A DNA stretch of 64,000 nucleotides from assembly GCA_963693315.1 (NCBI GenBank), contig OY856188.1, forward strand, positions 157,622,018 through 157,686,017. Direction: 5' to 3'. The position numbers were made by a program, and so were the translations under genes. The DNA is from Diogma glabrata. Lineage: Eukaryota > Arthropoda > Insecta > Diptera > Cylindrotomidae. The notes beneath the pieces were generated by a model. The model saw nothing but the letters and a program-made list of their open reading frames with translations. It was not told the origin of the DNA and did no database searches. Of the stretch, positions 10,615-22,384 are shown piece by piece. The first letter of the stretch is position 1. Every line of letters starts with the position of its first letter.

Positions 10615-11315
10615 CTTGAATGCTGCGTTGAAATTCGGTAGACAACCAGAAAGTCACCAAAATGTTGAGTTGAAATTCGCTTGTAATAACACAAGAAAAT
10701 TGGATATCAATGTTGGGTTGAAATACGATAGTAATGTCCAAAGTTTGGTATAAATGTTGCGTTGTAACAAATCACATAAATTTTGAATAAATGTTGCGTG
10801 GCAACACGGTATTAATAGCACAAATCTTATATAACTGATGTGTTGAACTACGGTTGAAATGCGGCAGTAATAGCACAAAAAAATTCTATACAAATGTTGC
10901 GCTGAAATTCGGTTGTAACAGCAAAAAATTTTATATAACTGATGCGTTGAAACACGATAGTAATAGCAAAAGTTGAAATTAACCAGGCAATCGTTGTAGC
11001 AAATAATATAAATTTGTATAAATGTGGCGTTGAAATTCGGTTGTAATAGTACAAGAATTGTATATCAATGTTGAGTTGAACTTCGGTTGAAATAGCCCAA
11101 AAATTGTATAAAACTGTTGCGTTGAAATTCGGTTGTAATAGCACCAAAAATTGTATATAAATGTTGCGTTGGAATTCGGTTGTAATATCATAACAATTGT
11201 ATATAACTGTAGTGTTGAAATTCGGTAGCAATAGCAAAAAATTTGATATAATTGTTGAGTTGAAATACGATCGTAATGGTAAAATTTTGATAAAAATGTG
11301 GCGTTGAAATAACTA
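10615..11315. repeat. 46-bp minisatellite, about 15 degenerate copies
   Basis: Units begin TGTTGCGTTGAAATTCGGTT and continue with GTAATAGCAC and AAAAATTGTATATAAA. Starts fall at about 10621, 10663, 10709, 10756, 10894, 11022, 11069, 11116, 11162, 11208 and 11253, a spacing of 45-47. Minus-strand frames across it are open in all three phases for up to ~139 codons because the unit lacks stops, not because they are genes. Confidence 0.9.
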
Positions 11316-11387
11316 AGGCGATTGTTGAGATTTGTAGGTCGATAATCTTGGATCCAAATAACAACCGGTAGACATTTAATCGTCGAT

Positions 11388-11735
11388 AATACCAACAACA
11401 GGTTTCAGCGGTTGCGAAATGTATCACCTTGTGATGAACGTTATGAGAAGACTTTGCAAACGACGGCAATTGTTGCAATCAACAATTAAAATCCCCGACA
11501 AAACAGCCTCAAGGACACTTGTATATTCTCGTAACTGGTTGTCGAAATTTGTTATAATTTTTAATATATGACGTACCCAAACCTTGAAACAAAACAGCAA
11601 TTGATGAAACCAACAACAGGTTTCAGCGGTTGTTGAAATATATCACTCTGGGATATATGCTATAGTCAGAATTTGAAAACAGCAGCAACAATTAAAACCA
11701 CCAACAAAACAGCTTCAAGGACAAATATATATAAT
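11388..11735. repeat. Pair of degenerate ~130-bp direct repeats
   Basis: CAACAACAGGTTTCAGCGGT occurs near 11393 and again near 11612; each is followed by a similar run (TATCAC, then CAACAATTAAAA, CAAAACAGC, CAAGGACA). Spacing is about 218 bp. No coding content. Confidence 0.75.
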
Positions 11736-11739
11736 TTTT

Positions 11740-13331
11740 AGGGTTCCGTACTTTGAAAAAGTAAAAACGGTACCCTATTGGTGAGACTTCGGTGTCCGTC
11801 CGAATCTCTACATAATCGATTTTCTCAAAAAATTATAAGTGCTATCAACTTGAAATTTTTTACAGTTATACAATGTATTTGTCCACGCCTACTGACAACA
11901 AGAAAATTATGGATATTTGTTTTTATCAATATTTTATGGACATTGATAAGGAGATAGTAAAACAAAAGTTTGTTTTACGGAATCGAGTTTGGTTTAAAAA
12001 AATCAAAAAAAATTCAAATATTTCAAAAAGTCCTTTCAATGAATTATCGACTGCTTAGTTTTTAAGTTATTTCCAAAAACGTGTGTTTATTTTTTTGTCC
12101 CCCACCTTAACCTCGAACATTACAAAAGCAAAAAATTGAAAAAATTCAAGGTTGTAGGAATTTTGCATACAAAAATCCGTTTTTTTGTTTTGGTTGTTCT
12201 AATTTCAAATGTTCATTGGAGGGGGTTGAGGGTGAAAATTACGAAAACAAAATATTTTTGGTAATGTCAAGTGGGGTATCATATGAAAGGTTATTTTTTT
12301 TCTAGTCTAAAACAATTTTTTTTGTAATTTTCGAAAGCACAGTTTTTGACTTATTTTGGGAAAAGTGAAATTTAGGAACTTGGCAAAAAAAAAATGAAAA
12401 ATTTTTTTTGGTCGTTATAATTTCAATTGTTCTTTGGAGGGGGTTGTGAGTAGAAATTTTGAAAAAAAAATATTTTGGACCTGGACAAGTGGGGTGTCAT
12501 ATGAAAGGTGATTTGTTTGTAGTTCAAAATTTTTTTTTTGTAATTTTCGAGAACACGGTTTCGGACTTATTTATAAAAATGTGAAAATTTGATTCTGGCC
12601 CACCCTTTATCATCGAACATTACAAAAGCGAAAAATTGAAAAAATTCACAGTCATAGGTAATTTGAACAAAAAGATTGAACGAAAACTATAGCGGTTATC
12701 TCATTATTTCAAATGTTCCTTAGAAGGGGGTTGAGAGAAGAAATTTCGAAAAAAAGTTATTTGTGACCTTGACAAGTGGGGTGTTATATGAAAGGTTATT
12801 TTGTTTCTAGTCTAAAACCGTTTTCCGAAATTTTCAAAGTCACCATTTTCGATTTAAAATCGTGTTTTTGTGAAGAATTTCACGTAGAATTTTGAATTCT
12901 TTGATCAATTTTTTGAGGATCAATTTTGTTACTTTGCAGCAAATGTATAATTTAGTAACTAATTCAGAAAATATTTTATAATATTAGGGTTCTAAAATAA
13001 TATTGAATAGATTATGGTTAGTCAGATGAACTCGGCATAAAAAACATTATTCGGGCTGACCATTAAGCAATCTAGTAATCTTCATGGTTCAAGAATTGTA
13101 ACCGTTTGATATCGGTACACGCATTCCATTAATTCTCAATGATTTCGAGAAAAACTGTATTTATGTTTGACTAATAAACGAATTAAATTCAAAAATGTTG
13201 CCACCATTATGTCACAGTTATGGGTAAAATTCAACCCAACGTATAACTACATTAACAAATACTGTTTTTTCATATTATTATATACACGGAACCCTCGGCG
13301 AGCGAGTTATATTCGCACTTGACCCGACTTT
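11740..13331. mobile_element. 'GGGTTCCGTA' dispersed repeat
   Basis: Starts AGGGTTCCGTA and carries the inverse, ACGGAACCCT, at 13286-13295, followed by CGGCGAGCGAGTTATATTCG. This start and end pair is familiar from abundant insect repeats. Inside are three related units with a GTGGGGT(A/G)T(C/T)ATATGAAAGG core at about 12271, 12489 and 12776, plus a repeated CGAACATTACAAAAGC run near 12115 and 12615. No protein is encoded; the short frame at 11873-12058 resembles nothing I know. Superfamily not assigned. Confidence 0.7.
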
Positions 13332-13335
13332 TTTT

Positions 13336-14700
13336 CTTTCTTTGGTTTTTGTTTATAATTTCTGATTAAGTTTAACTAATACAATGAGTGATTATATTAT
13401 ATATACATATATTTTTTTTTTATTGAAAACTGAACAAACATATGAAATTTTCTAGTCACTGACACTAATTGGAAATTGAACTACTAAATTTGAACTAAAA
13501 TAAATATGTAACATCACAAACATATAGTAATTCTTTTTTTATTCTCTGACACTAATTTGATTTTTACATTCACATAAATTTGTAAAATTAGAACTACATA
13601 AATTTGCCTAATAATTTTTAAGAACAATATCGGAATTCAAAGCAAAAATTCAATAAGATTCATTCACGATGAACAAATAAAAACACAATTGACAACTCAT
13701 CAATCAATACAAATAGACCGGAGGAGCAAAAATGGCCCTCACAAATGCATAAACATATAATAATTTACCTTGTTCACTGGCACTAAATGGAAAAACTCGA
13801 ACTTGATAATTTGGTTCAATTTTACAAACATTAAATCGGTCTAATTAATTTTAAGAAATAAATGGCGTGAGTTAAACAAAATAAATTCAATAATTTCGCC
13901 AACCCGACAGCACAATCGAGATAAAAGTCAATGACAGACTAATTTTAATAATCTCCGACTAAGCGAGACAAAATCGTATATTCATTTCTTTTATAGTAAT
14001 TTTAATATCGAAAATTCGACAAAGTTTTTTTTGAAGGGAAATTTATGTTAATTTATGTTATGTTAATAAATGTTAGTACATTTTCCGTTTCACAAAAAAA
14101 ACTGTTTGTTATTTTGTAATACATAATATTGTAAGATGATTTCACGAAACAAGTTATTTCCAACGCATTGGGAAAAAATATGATTATATTAGAATGGATT
14201 AAACGTAAGTTCAACCGATTTTACGATGTTTACGTGTTACGAAATAATAGCTTACAACAGTATTACAGTAAAACTCAGATCCATAACGGAAAGATAAATT
14301 GATAAATAACCATATAAGAAATATAATACGTTTCGAAGACAATTACCAAAACTGACTGCAGGATAATAATTTTTTCTATTGCGACGATTGGACAAATATG
14401 CGCAGCCGTTTGAGGTTTGAAAATCTTGTTGAGCAAGAACAGTGAGTGTCCGGAGAATTCAAATTTATGTAGTATGGTGAAGTAATGCGGGTGAAAACGC
14501 AGTGTGAACCAATAATAGGATATTGCAAAAGAAATATTATTGTAAATTGTTTTATGCTAAGGACAAATTTGTGTAACGGAAATTATATGAAAATAGGACT
14601 ATAGATTGTGAATGAACGAGAAACTATTATGAACTATGCGTGGTAAGCAAAATGGTGTTTTATGAGAAGACAAACATTACATAAATCTGAAACCTTACTG
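13336..14700. other. AT-rich DNA with small repeats, no gene
   Basis: No frame of note. A TTC(A/T)CTG(A/G)CACTAA motif with similar surroundings recurs near 13457, 13545 and 13775, suggesting a decayed tandem unit. Holds one copy of a dispersed 146-bp segment (listed separately). Confidence 0.6.
13956..14101. repeat. Dispersed 146-bp segment, copy 1
   Basis: Starts CGACTAAGCGAGACAAAATC. The same segment lies at about 23624-23770 with only about three mismatches by eye. Here it is continuous with its surroundings, so this is likely the source copy. Confidence 0.85.
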
Positions 14701-14728
14701 CTCTACGTTATCATACTCCAGTCTACAT

Positions 14729-15053
<325 letters not shown>

Positions 15054-15062
15054 GGCGGGTCA

Positions 15063-15585
15063 ATTTTTTTTTTACGAAATCGTATAGCAAATTCGTGTAG
15101 TACTACTCGAGTAGAGAAAAAAGTGCCCAAAAGACCATATGTCTCCGAGACGTTTGGAGTCCGCGGAAATTTGATTGAAAGTTTTTTAATGCTAAAATTT
15201 GCCCTCTCTCCTGAGTTTTAGGGCATAACTTCTGAAAGGTTGAGTGTATCACATTGATCAAACCACCGTTGGAATGGTCTTGATGCATGCTAGAAAAAAT
15301 TGTGCTAAATTACTTAAATCGCTCATCTGGCTCGAAAGTTATCAATTTTTGAATGAGGCCAGATTTGATGTATCATACAAAATATATGGAAAATCACATC
15401 TTTTTTCATAAAAAAAATAATAACTTTCAAACTAGATGAGCTGTTACAATGACTTGAACGACAATTAGATAGCACCTAAAAAATCCTTTACAACGTGTAT
15501 TTATTCATTAAGTAAATTTTTCCATGAAGCAAAATGAAATTTTCCATGTATCGGCTAAAATTCCCAAGGTGAAGTTGAGAAAAAA
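15063..15585 (+). repeat. Left inverted arm
   Basis: Contains GTAGTACTACTCGAGTAGAG, CATATGTCTCCGAGACGTTT and CCATGTATCGGCTAAAA, each found inverted at 23285-24035. Some ten percent divergence is visible between arms. Confidence 0.9.
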
Positions 15586-16934
15586 TATTTCAGAAAAAAA
15601 ATACGAGTGAAATGAGTTTTAGTTTTAATCGGAAATTTTTTTTTTGTTTTTATTCATACAGTTTCAATCTCCTTGCAATTAACGGATTCTATTAATGCAT
15701 TTAGTCTGGGAGCCCGCCGACATAAACAACAACTCATAAATACTCTTCTATAATTTTTTGTGTGGCTTAATTACGCCTAGTCTACCACTTTTTTTTCTCT
15801 ATCATAATTTTCTTAACCGCGGCTTTTTCTCTCCAGTAATTTTTAAACTTGTCAATATCGTATTAAGCTAAAAATTTATAGATACTCTATTTTTAAAAAA
15901 TTTAATACCAAGAGAAATTCATGAATCGCGAGAGAAAAAACTTGTCCGACAAATATTTCGGTACGTTAAGGGTGTCTACCGAGTGAAACATGTAATAATA
16001 ACAATTTCGAAAAATTTATGGATAACCACCTGATTTTTATGAAAAATGCTTCAAAAAGGTATATAAAATCACGTCCTTACATCGTCCGACAAGACAGATT
16101 TACCAATTTTCCAGTCCGACAAGCGGACATTGACATTTTCACGGCGACCTAAAATTTATTCATAACAATTTCCGCTTTCGATTTTTTGCTGTTAAATGAA
16201 GCTTACAACGAGTTGAACAAGTTGTCCGACAGTAAAATATTACCATTTTCATAAAAATCGAACAAATTGTTATTTTTCAATTGAAAATCCGCGATGGTTT
16301 ACAGTATTTGCGTTTGTGAGCGTAAATACAGCATACTTCCACATAACCAGCTGTTTTTTACAGGATTACTAGAAAAAAGTATGTAGAATCCAATTGTTAA
16401 ATTGTCGGACACGATATATTCTCCGATTTTCCAGTCCGACGCATGGAAATTATAGATTTTATGAAGCTTCAATTTTTTTGATGAAATTCTGTTTTGATCT
16501 TTTTTATTACTTCGGTCTGAAAGACCTAAGTATTACATTCATGAGCTCAAAGTGAAATTTTTACCCCCACTTTTTTTGACATTTCTTGACGTTTTAGGAC
16601 CTCCTGATTCTAAAAAAGCAAAAAAAAAAAAAATGTATGTCTGTCTGTCGGCCGGCCGGCCGCCGTCATTACCTACACTGCAGGGAAAACGGCTGGAGGG
16701 ATTTCAAAAATTTTTTTTTCTAAAAATAGGTATTCACAAGATGCAGGTCCGAAAGGACGCTGTGTTCGATAACTGTACCGGAAGTGTGTCAAAAAAATCA
16801 TTATGTGTGTCAAAAATAGCAAATTTTCATATTTTTGGCTTAAAAAACGTTCATTTTAAGTGATTACGAGTAGAAACATTAAATTTGGGGGAATCTTAAT
16901 GGTCGGGATTGGTATGTGAGATCAAAAACTAGAT

Positions 16935-17460
16935 TATTGCATTATAAGTTTGTCAAAAAAAAGTTGTCAAGTGTGTCAAAAGAAAAATTTTTATTTTTTT
17001 TTTTACCTAATTTTTTGGAAAAAAAATAAAATTAATTGTTTGTTGGAAATGAAATTTTATTATTATTATTGAGAATTATGGCATTATAAGTTTGTCAAAA
17101 AAATGTTGTCAAGTGTGTCAAAAGAAAGATTTTTTTGATTTTTTTACCCAATCTTTTGGAAAAACAATTGTTTGTTTGAAATGAAACTACTTCGGTTTTA
17201 TTATTATTATTGAGAATTATAGTATTATAAGTTTGTCAAAAGAATGTTGTCAAGTGTGTCAAAAGAAAGATTTTTATTAATTTTTTTACCCAACTTTTTG
17301 GAAAAAAATAAAATTGTTTGTTTGAATTGAAATTTTATTATTATTATTGAGAATTATGGCATTATAAGTTTGTCAAAAAAATGTTGTCAAGTGTGTCAAA
17401 AAATGTCAAATCATTTATTTTTTAGCCAATTTTTTGGAAAAAAAATGTAGCTGTTTTTAT
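16935..17460. repeat. Four ~140-bp tandem units
   Basis: CATTATAAGTTTGTCAAAA followed by TGTTGTCAAGTGTGTCAAAA recurs with ATTATAAG at 16941, 17083, 17224 and 17361 (spacings 142, 141, 137). Confidence 0.9.
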
Positions 17461-17489
17461 GACGTAAATGTAATTGAAAATGAAATTGA

Positions 17490-17800
17490 ACATGGAAATT
17501 TTTGAATTTGTTATAGTTTTTGAAATATTTTTGGAATTTTGAAAAAGTTTGCATTTTTGATTTTGTAATAATTTTTGCAATATTTTTAGAATTTCGGAAA
17601 AAGTTTTAATTTTTGATTTTGTAAGAATTTTTGCAATATTTTTAGAATTTTGGAAAAGTTCGAATTTTTAAGAATTTTTGGCATATTATCGGAATTTAGA
17701 AAAAGTTTAAATATTTGATTTCATTCTAATTTTTAGAATATTTTTGGAATTTTGAAAAAGTTTGATTTTATTTAATTTAACAATATTTTTGGAATTTTGA
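17490..17800. repeat. ~60-bp degenerate tandem units
   Basis: The phrase AATATTTTT(A/G)GAATTTTGGAAAA recurs about five times with intervening TTTTTGATTTTGTAA. Confidence 0.75.
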
Positions 17801-17990
17801 TTACAATTTTCCGGCAACGTATTGATGTTTCGTGTTAGTTTTGTAATAAATTTTTAAACAGATATAAAAAATACTTGTACTTTAACAAAGAGTTATGTTT
17901 GATATACATCGCTGCCCAAAACTAAAAACCATGTCCTTGTGAAAGTTTTTTGCCGAAAACTATATCAAAATCCTTTACCCAGACCGAAGT

Positions 17991-19490
17991 CTTGATATCT
18001 CAGAGCTGTGAGATTTCAGCCCCTCCATATTTTATATTTTATAATTGCTATTAAGGATGTATATAACATTTATGAAATCAAAGATTTACGTCGGATTGTA
18101 AAATATATTACAGCATAAACGTTCCTGCATCGATTGGAATCAAAAAATTTAGATCTCACCGGCAATTTTCGCGAAATAAACAATTTTAAAGTTATCATTC
18201 ACTCTATGTTATATTCGACGGAACTCGGAAGTATCAAAATTTGATAGATAAATTAAAAATTCAAAATGTTCTTGAAAAGAAATCCGAAAAAAAACTTACG
18301 TTCAGTTTCTCTGTGCGATTTATGATTTTTTGAGCCAAAAAAACAGCTGTGCCACCGGCAATCAGACGTAAATATTTAATTTAAAAATTTATAAAAACTG
18401 CTGCGTACACCGGAAAGCTGACCGCCATTTGCAGTAAGGAAATCTGGCAACGTTGTGTGTATAGTAAGTGTCTGGCAATGGGTGACGTGACTTCTAATAC
18501 TATCCTGAAGAATATATAAAAAAATTAGCTTTTTTACTTTCACGAAACTTTGGAGGCCCCTATGGCACCTGCTCCCTGCCAAAGACACTATGATCCAAAC
18601 TACATATGTCGCTAATCGTTCCTATCTGAGTAGGGGTATGCGCAGTGAAACTTTCAGCTTTTATAAAGTAACGAAGGTCTGGCCGTCGCGGGCTTTTAGT
18701 CTATTATGTTGTAAACCATAAATAGTTCTGTTTAGTATATTTACATTTTCCTTCAAAATCGTTAGCTTTCTGTAGCCAAATGTTTTGCTTTATAACAAAA
18801 TTCAGTTCAGTCATTTTATTTTATTAATAATACTAAGAACAGCTAATTTGTAACAAAAGTTATTTAAAAAAAAAAACAGAATTAACGGTGGGTTTAATTC
18901 AAAATTATTTAAACAATGGTGGTGGTTTACCACCTGAATAAATCGTGCAATAAAAAGCATAGATATTCACATATGTCATTAGCGATATAAATTGTTTGCT
19001 TAATTGTTACTAGCCTTTCGACATAAAATAAAATAATCGGTTACAAATTTAATATAAGTAAAGGTGCAATCACGATTACTTATTTTGCTAACGCGTTTTT
19101 TGAGAGAAATAGGTTGGAAAAAAAATCTATTTTTTTCGTTGTAAGATATTGTATTACACTTTGCCTAAAGTAGGACATTTTTATAGTAAAGTAGGACGTA
19201 GGACATTCTTGCTCCAAAGTAGGACTGTCCTACCGAAAGTAGGACACGTGGCAACCCTATTTGTCATGCTCAATAAAAAAATATCTATGTATATATAAAA
19301 ATTTTGTTTATGTTAATTATTAATGAATCATATTCATTCATTCACATATTATTACATATTGTTAATAAAAGTTCCTATTATTAGTTTAATGCATGTTATT
19401 AACTATTCACATTCCTTACCATTCATTTATTATTGTAATTAATGAAAATAAAATTATTTATGAACTTGGAAAAAATAAAGTATTGAAATG
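17991..19490. other. Interior of the TAGTC element, no gene
   Basis: No protein recognised. The minus frame 18376-18588 has no family features. A cluster at 19165-19250 repeats AAAGTAGGAC four times, with an internal AGGACTGTCCT palindrome, then ACGTGGCAACCCT. Confidence 0.6.
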
Positions 19491-20084
19491 ATGTTGTCGA
19501 TCGATGTTTTTTTGTCGGACTATTGATTTGGCACGACATATTTGTCCGCCACTTGTACTACAGGGTAAGTTCTGTTCTATAATATGTTAATTTCTTTTTG
19601 TCCGACGGTTATAAATAAATTTTAGGTAGCCGTGAAAATGTCAATGCCCGCTTGTCGGACTGGCAAATTGGTGAATCTGTCATGTCGGACGATGTGGGGA
19701 CGTGATTTTACATACCTTTTTGAAGCATTTTTCATAAAAATCAGGTGGTTATCCATAAATTTTTCGAAATTGTTATTATTACATGTTTCTTTCGGTAGAC
19801 ACCCTTAACGTACTGAACTTTTTGTCGGACAAGTTTTTTTTCTCGCGATTCATGAATTTCTCTTGGTATTAAATTTTTTAAAAATAGAGTATCTATAAAT
19901 TTTTAGCTTAATACGATATTGACAAGTTTAAAAATTACTGGAGAGAAAAAGCCGCGGCTAAGAAAATTATGATAGAGAAAAAAAAGTGGTAGACTAGGCG
20001 TAATTAAGCCACACAAAAAATTATAGAAGAGTATTTATGAGTTGCTGTTTATGTCGGCGGGCTCCCAGACTAATTGATTTGAGT

Positions 20085-22384
20085 TCATTGTGGTTTAAGA
20101 TCTTTTTTAGATTCAAGTCGAGGAAATTTTCTTCTACTTTCCAATGTCGCCGCCAAGACTCCCTTCCGATGTTTATCGGTTACACGCCACGAAACCTTTG
20201 TCAACAGTTGGACATGTCCCTCCGTTCCTTGAATATGCGACGGAATTCTTGGATCCGGCAGAGGTAGTTCTTCACTATCATTATCTTCTAAATATTCTAA
20301 CAAATGATCGTATGGAATGTCTCGTGTGAACGGGGGCTCTGATAAACTATTATGATCATTTAAATCGATCATATCAACGTAATCCATACAATTAAAATTG
20401 ATAACCGGTTTTTTATATACTCTGAGCACAGTTGGTTCATATAATGTATCTCGAAAATGTAAAATTTTTCTCACATCCCTATCGCGTATGTTTTTTCTAT
20501 CATCAAACAGCATTGATAGTAAAATATTATCCGCATGAGCGAAATATGCATTATTCTGTATGACCTTATTAACAACATCGCGTAAATTTTGATTCAAAAA
20601 GTTTGACCAACGTATGAATTTCGATAACAGTACACTACCGTACACAACAGAGTCATAGTATTTTACGTTGAAATACATCGGCACATACACTCTCACGATG
20701 TAAGCCACAATAACTTTCAATTTCTCCGACGGTGCGTAATAATCGGCTTGCTTTTGTGAGCCAGCGGGAATGAGCCATCGGGCCTGGTTTTATATTAGCA
20801 AGATCCGTTGGACAGGATCCATTGGAAATGGCATCAGCCATTTGATACAAATATTTCACATCCGTAGATAATTCTTGTTGACGTTTAGCATCCATAGGCG
20901 GAGGCATATTTTCCAGTGGGATGGGTTGAAAGTCACTCACCACCTGAATATTAATATATAAATTTGAATTAAATTACTTATTTAAACGCCGTTGAAAAAT
21001 ATATCGTAGTGACAGAGTAAATCCGTTGTTACATACCTGCATTTTTTCACATTCTTGAATCTGTTTGGCTAACTTTCCAGTCGATGATCGAGGTCCAGTT
21101 GTAGCTGATTTATCTAATACTTCAAATAGATTACGAAATGGAAGTTCATTGAAGTGTAACAAGCATACAAACCAATGCAATGGTCCTTGTAACTGCAGTT
21201 CGAATCGTCGTACAACACCATTATCTGAGCCAGTATTGGCAGGTTCACCGTTACAGCAAATGCCAATCAATTAATGGAGGGATAACTCTTTTTTGATAAA
21301 AAAATTCATTCAATGCTCTGACTTTAATCTCTGCTTCCTTATGATCTAGCTTTACATATCCAATTAATGTGGCATCAGGCTCCCGTGCAATAACCGAATG
21401 AGGCTCTTTAACCACATTTTGATGAAATTTTTCATCAATTTTGTATCTGGTTAAAGTGTCATTTTTTCTACCATCAAAAGAAAATGCTTTCAGAGAGAAA
21501 CCATCATATCGTTTACGTAGCAGCTCATCTCTACATTTCAATTTTTCTCTAGCCACTTTCGATTGGTCCATAATAACTAAATCTCCTCGATCATCTCTTA
21601 CATTTAAATCTCGCAAAAGCGCTGTTGCTAATGATGATGCCACTCTGTCTAAAACCCCGAATCTATCGCACATCATAGCAAAATTCGAAGCATCGTATCT
21701 TGAGATATAACGTCCACGTTTCGCCTGTCGTGTCTCTGCTGCAGATGCTAATTCTCCAATACATCCAGCTAATTCTGAATGAGATACTTCATATGTTGAA
21801 TCAACAGTACCAAGTGTAATTGTTGTTATTTCAGGGGGTACTTGCTCTTCAATGGGTGGCACATTTTCCGGTATTGTTCATATGCTATCATTATTTTGAT
21901 CAAACATGAATTCGCTCAGGTGCGCAGAAATTAATCCACAAGAGCATTTTTTTGTTTGCAACTGACATTTGCATTTCCCAATATAAAATAGTTTCTTTAA
22001 ACTATCATCAAATGTCTCACTTTTTTTATTTTTATTCACTTTATAATATTTGTCAAGCAAGTTATTAAGTTTTATCACAATGCTTTTTCTATTAATAATT
22101 TCAATATCCAACTTAGCCCATATTCCTACTAATTTGTCCATTACAATAGGAGTAAATGTTTTATATGAAAACATTCTGCTGCGGTTTTTAGCTTTATCGC
22201 CAAACCAGAAATAGTACTGTAAAATTTGGTGATTATCTGGCAAATGCATATCATTCAAAACACTCGCTTCACCGTAAACAATAGCATTTGGAGGTATCAT
22301 AGATGCTGATAAATCCGGTTCTGATTCAGAGATTGATGTTGATGATGGTTCTGAAAGTGCTGCAGACGATGTAGACGGCTCCAT
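20085..22384 (-). pseudogene. Transposase-like multi-exon protein, arthropod family of unknown name
   Basis: Starts at ATG 22384 (MEPSTSSAAL, acidic/serine-rich). A helical block follows (WFGDKAKNRSRMFSYKTFTP) and a Cys cluster (GKCKCQLQTKKCSCG). A lone TGA at 21880-21878 interrupts the frame. Then come FSFDGRKNDTLTRYKIDEKF; after a frameshift near 21265, CCNGEPANTGSDNGVVRRFE and PLHWFVCLLHFNELPFRNLF; a 93-bp intron (GT at 21036, AG at 20944) joining in frame; then GPMAHSRWLTKASRLLR; and after another frameshift near 20735, VYVPMYFNVKYYDSVVYGSV to a stop. I recall many unannotated arthropod proteins with FSFDGRK, C.G...NTG...G.IR..E, LLH.NELP.R and AHSRWLT blocks in this order. If the C-x-G block holds a catalytic Asp in relatives, it is Asn here. 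Dead copy of a probable DDE-type transposase. Confidence 0.78.
20944..21036 (-). other. Intron of the transposase-like gene
   Basis: On the minus strand exon ...GAAAAAATGCAG is followed by GTATGTAAC, and ATATTAATATTCAG precedes GTGGTGAGTGAC. Removing 93 bp keeps the frame (…CEKMQ|VVSDFQ…). Confidence 0.8.

Larger units (their letters stand above)
16509..17990. mobile_element. ACTTCGGTCTG-ended non-coding element
   Basis: ACTTCGGTCTG at 16509-16519 is inverted exactly as CAGACCGAAGT at 17980-17990. The left end can also fold on itself (CTTCGGTCT...AGACCTAAG). The interior is two tandem arrays with no gene; a 103-codon frame at 16552-16863 spans low-complexity runs and TCTGTCTGTCGGCCGGCCGG and has no family likeness. 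No clear target duplication. Confidence 0.72.
15702..20072. mobile_element. 4.4-kb TAGTC-ended element with 3-bp target duplication
   Basis: Begins TAGTCTGGGAGCCCGCCGAC and ends with the exact inverse. ATT stands before (15699-15701) and after (20073-20075). Inverted similarity runs about 460 bp at each end (to about 16165 and from about 19612). At least ten GTCCGAC/GTCGGAC heptamers lie in the arms and next to them (near 15951, 16086, 16114, 16227, 16404, 16435, 19516, 19600, 19655, 19686, 19827). No transposase is recognised inside, so it looks non-autonomous. It is inserted just past the stop codon of the host transposon's gene and itself contains the 16509-17990 element. Confidence 0.83.

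Noticed and set aside
10654..11478. Overlapping minus-strand frames of 79-139 codons
   Set aside because: They follow the 46-bp repeat in three phases and reuse the same words (NFN, IYN, ISTE). A repeat artefact.
16552..16863. 103-codon frame
   Set aside because: Covers A-runs and a GTCTGTCTGTCGGCC tract; no family likeness, and lies in a non-coding element.
18376..18588. 70-codon minus frame
   Set aside because: No ATG-supported context or motif; surrounded by non-coding repeat DNA.
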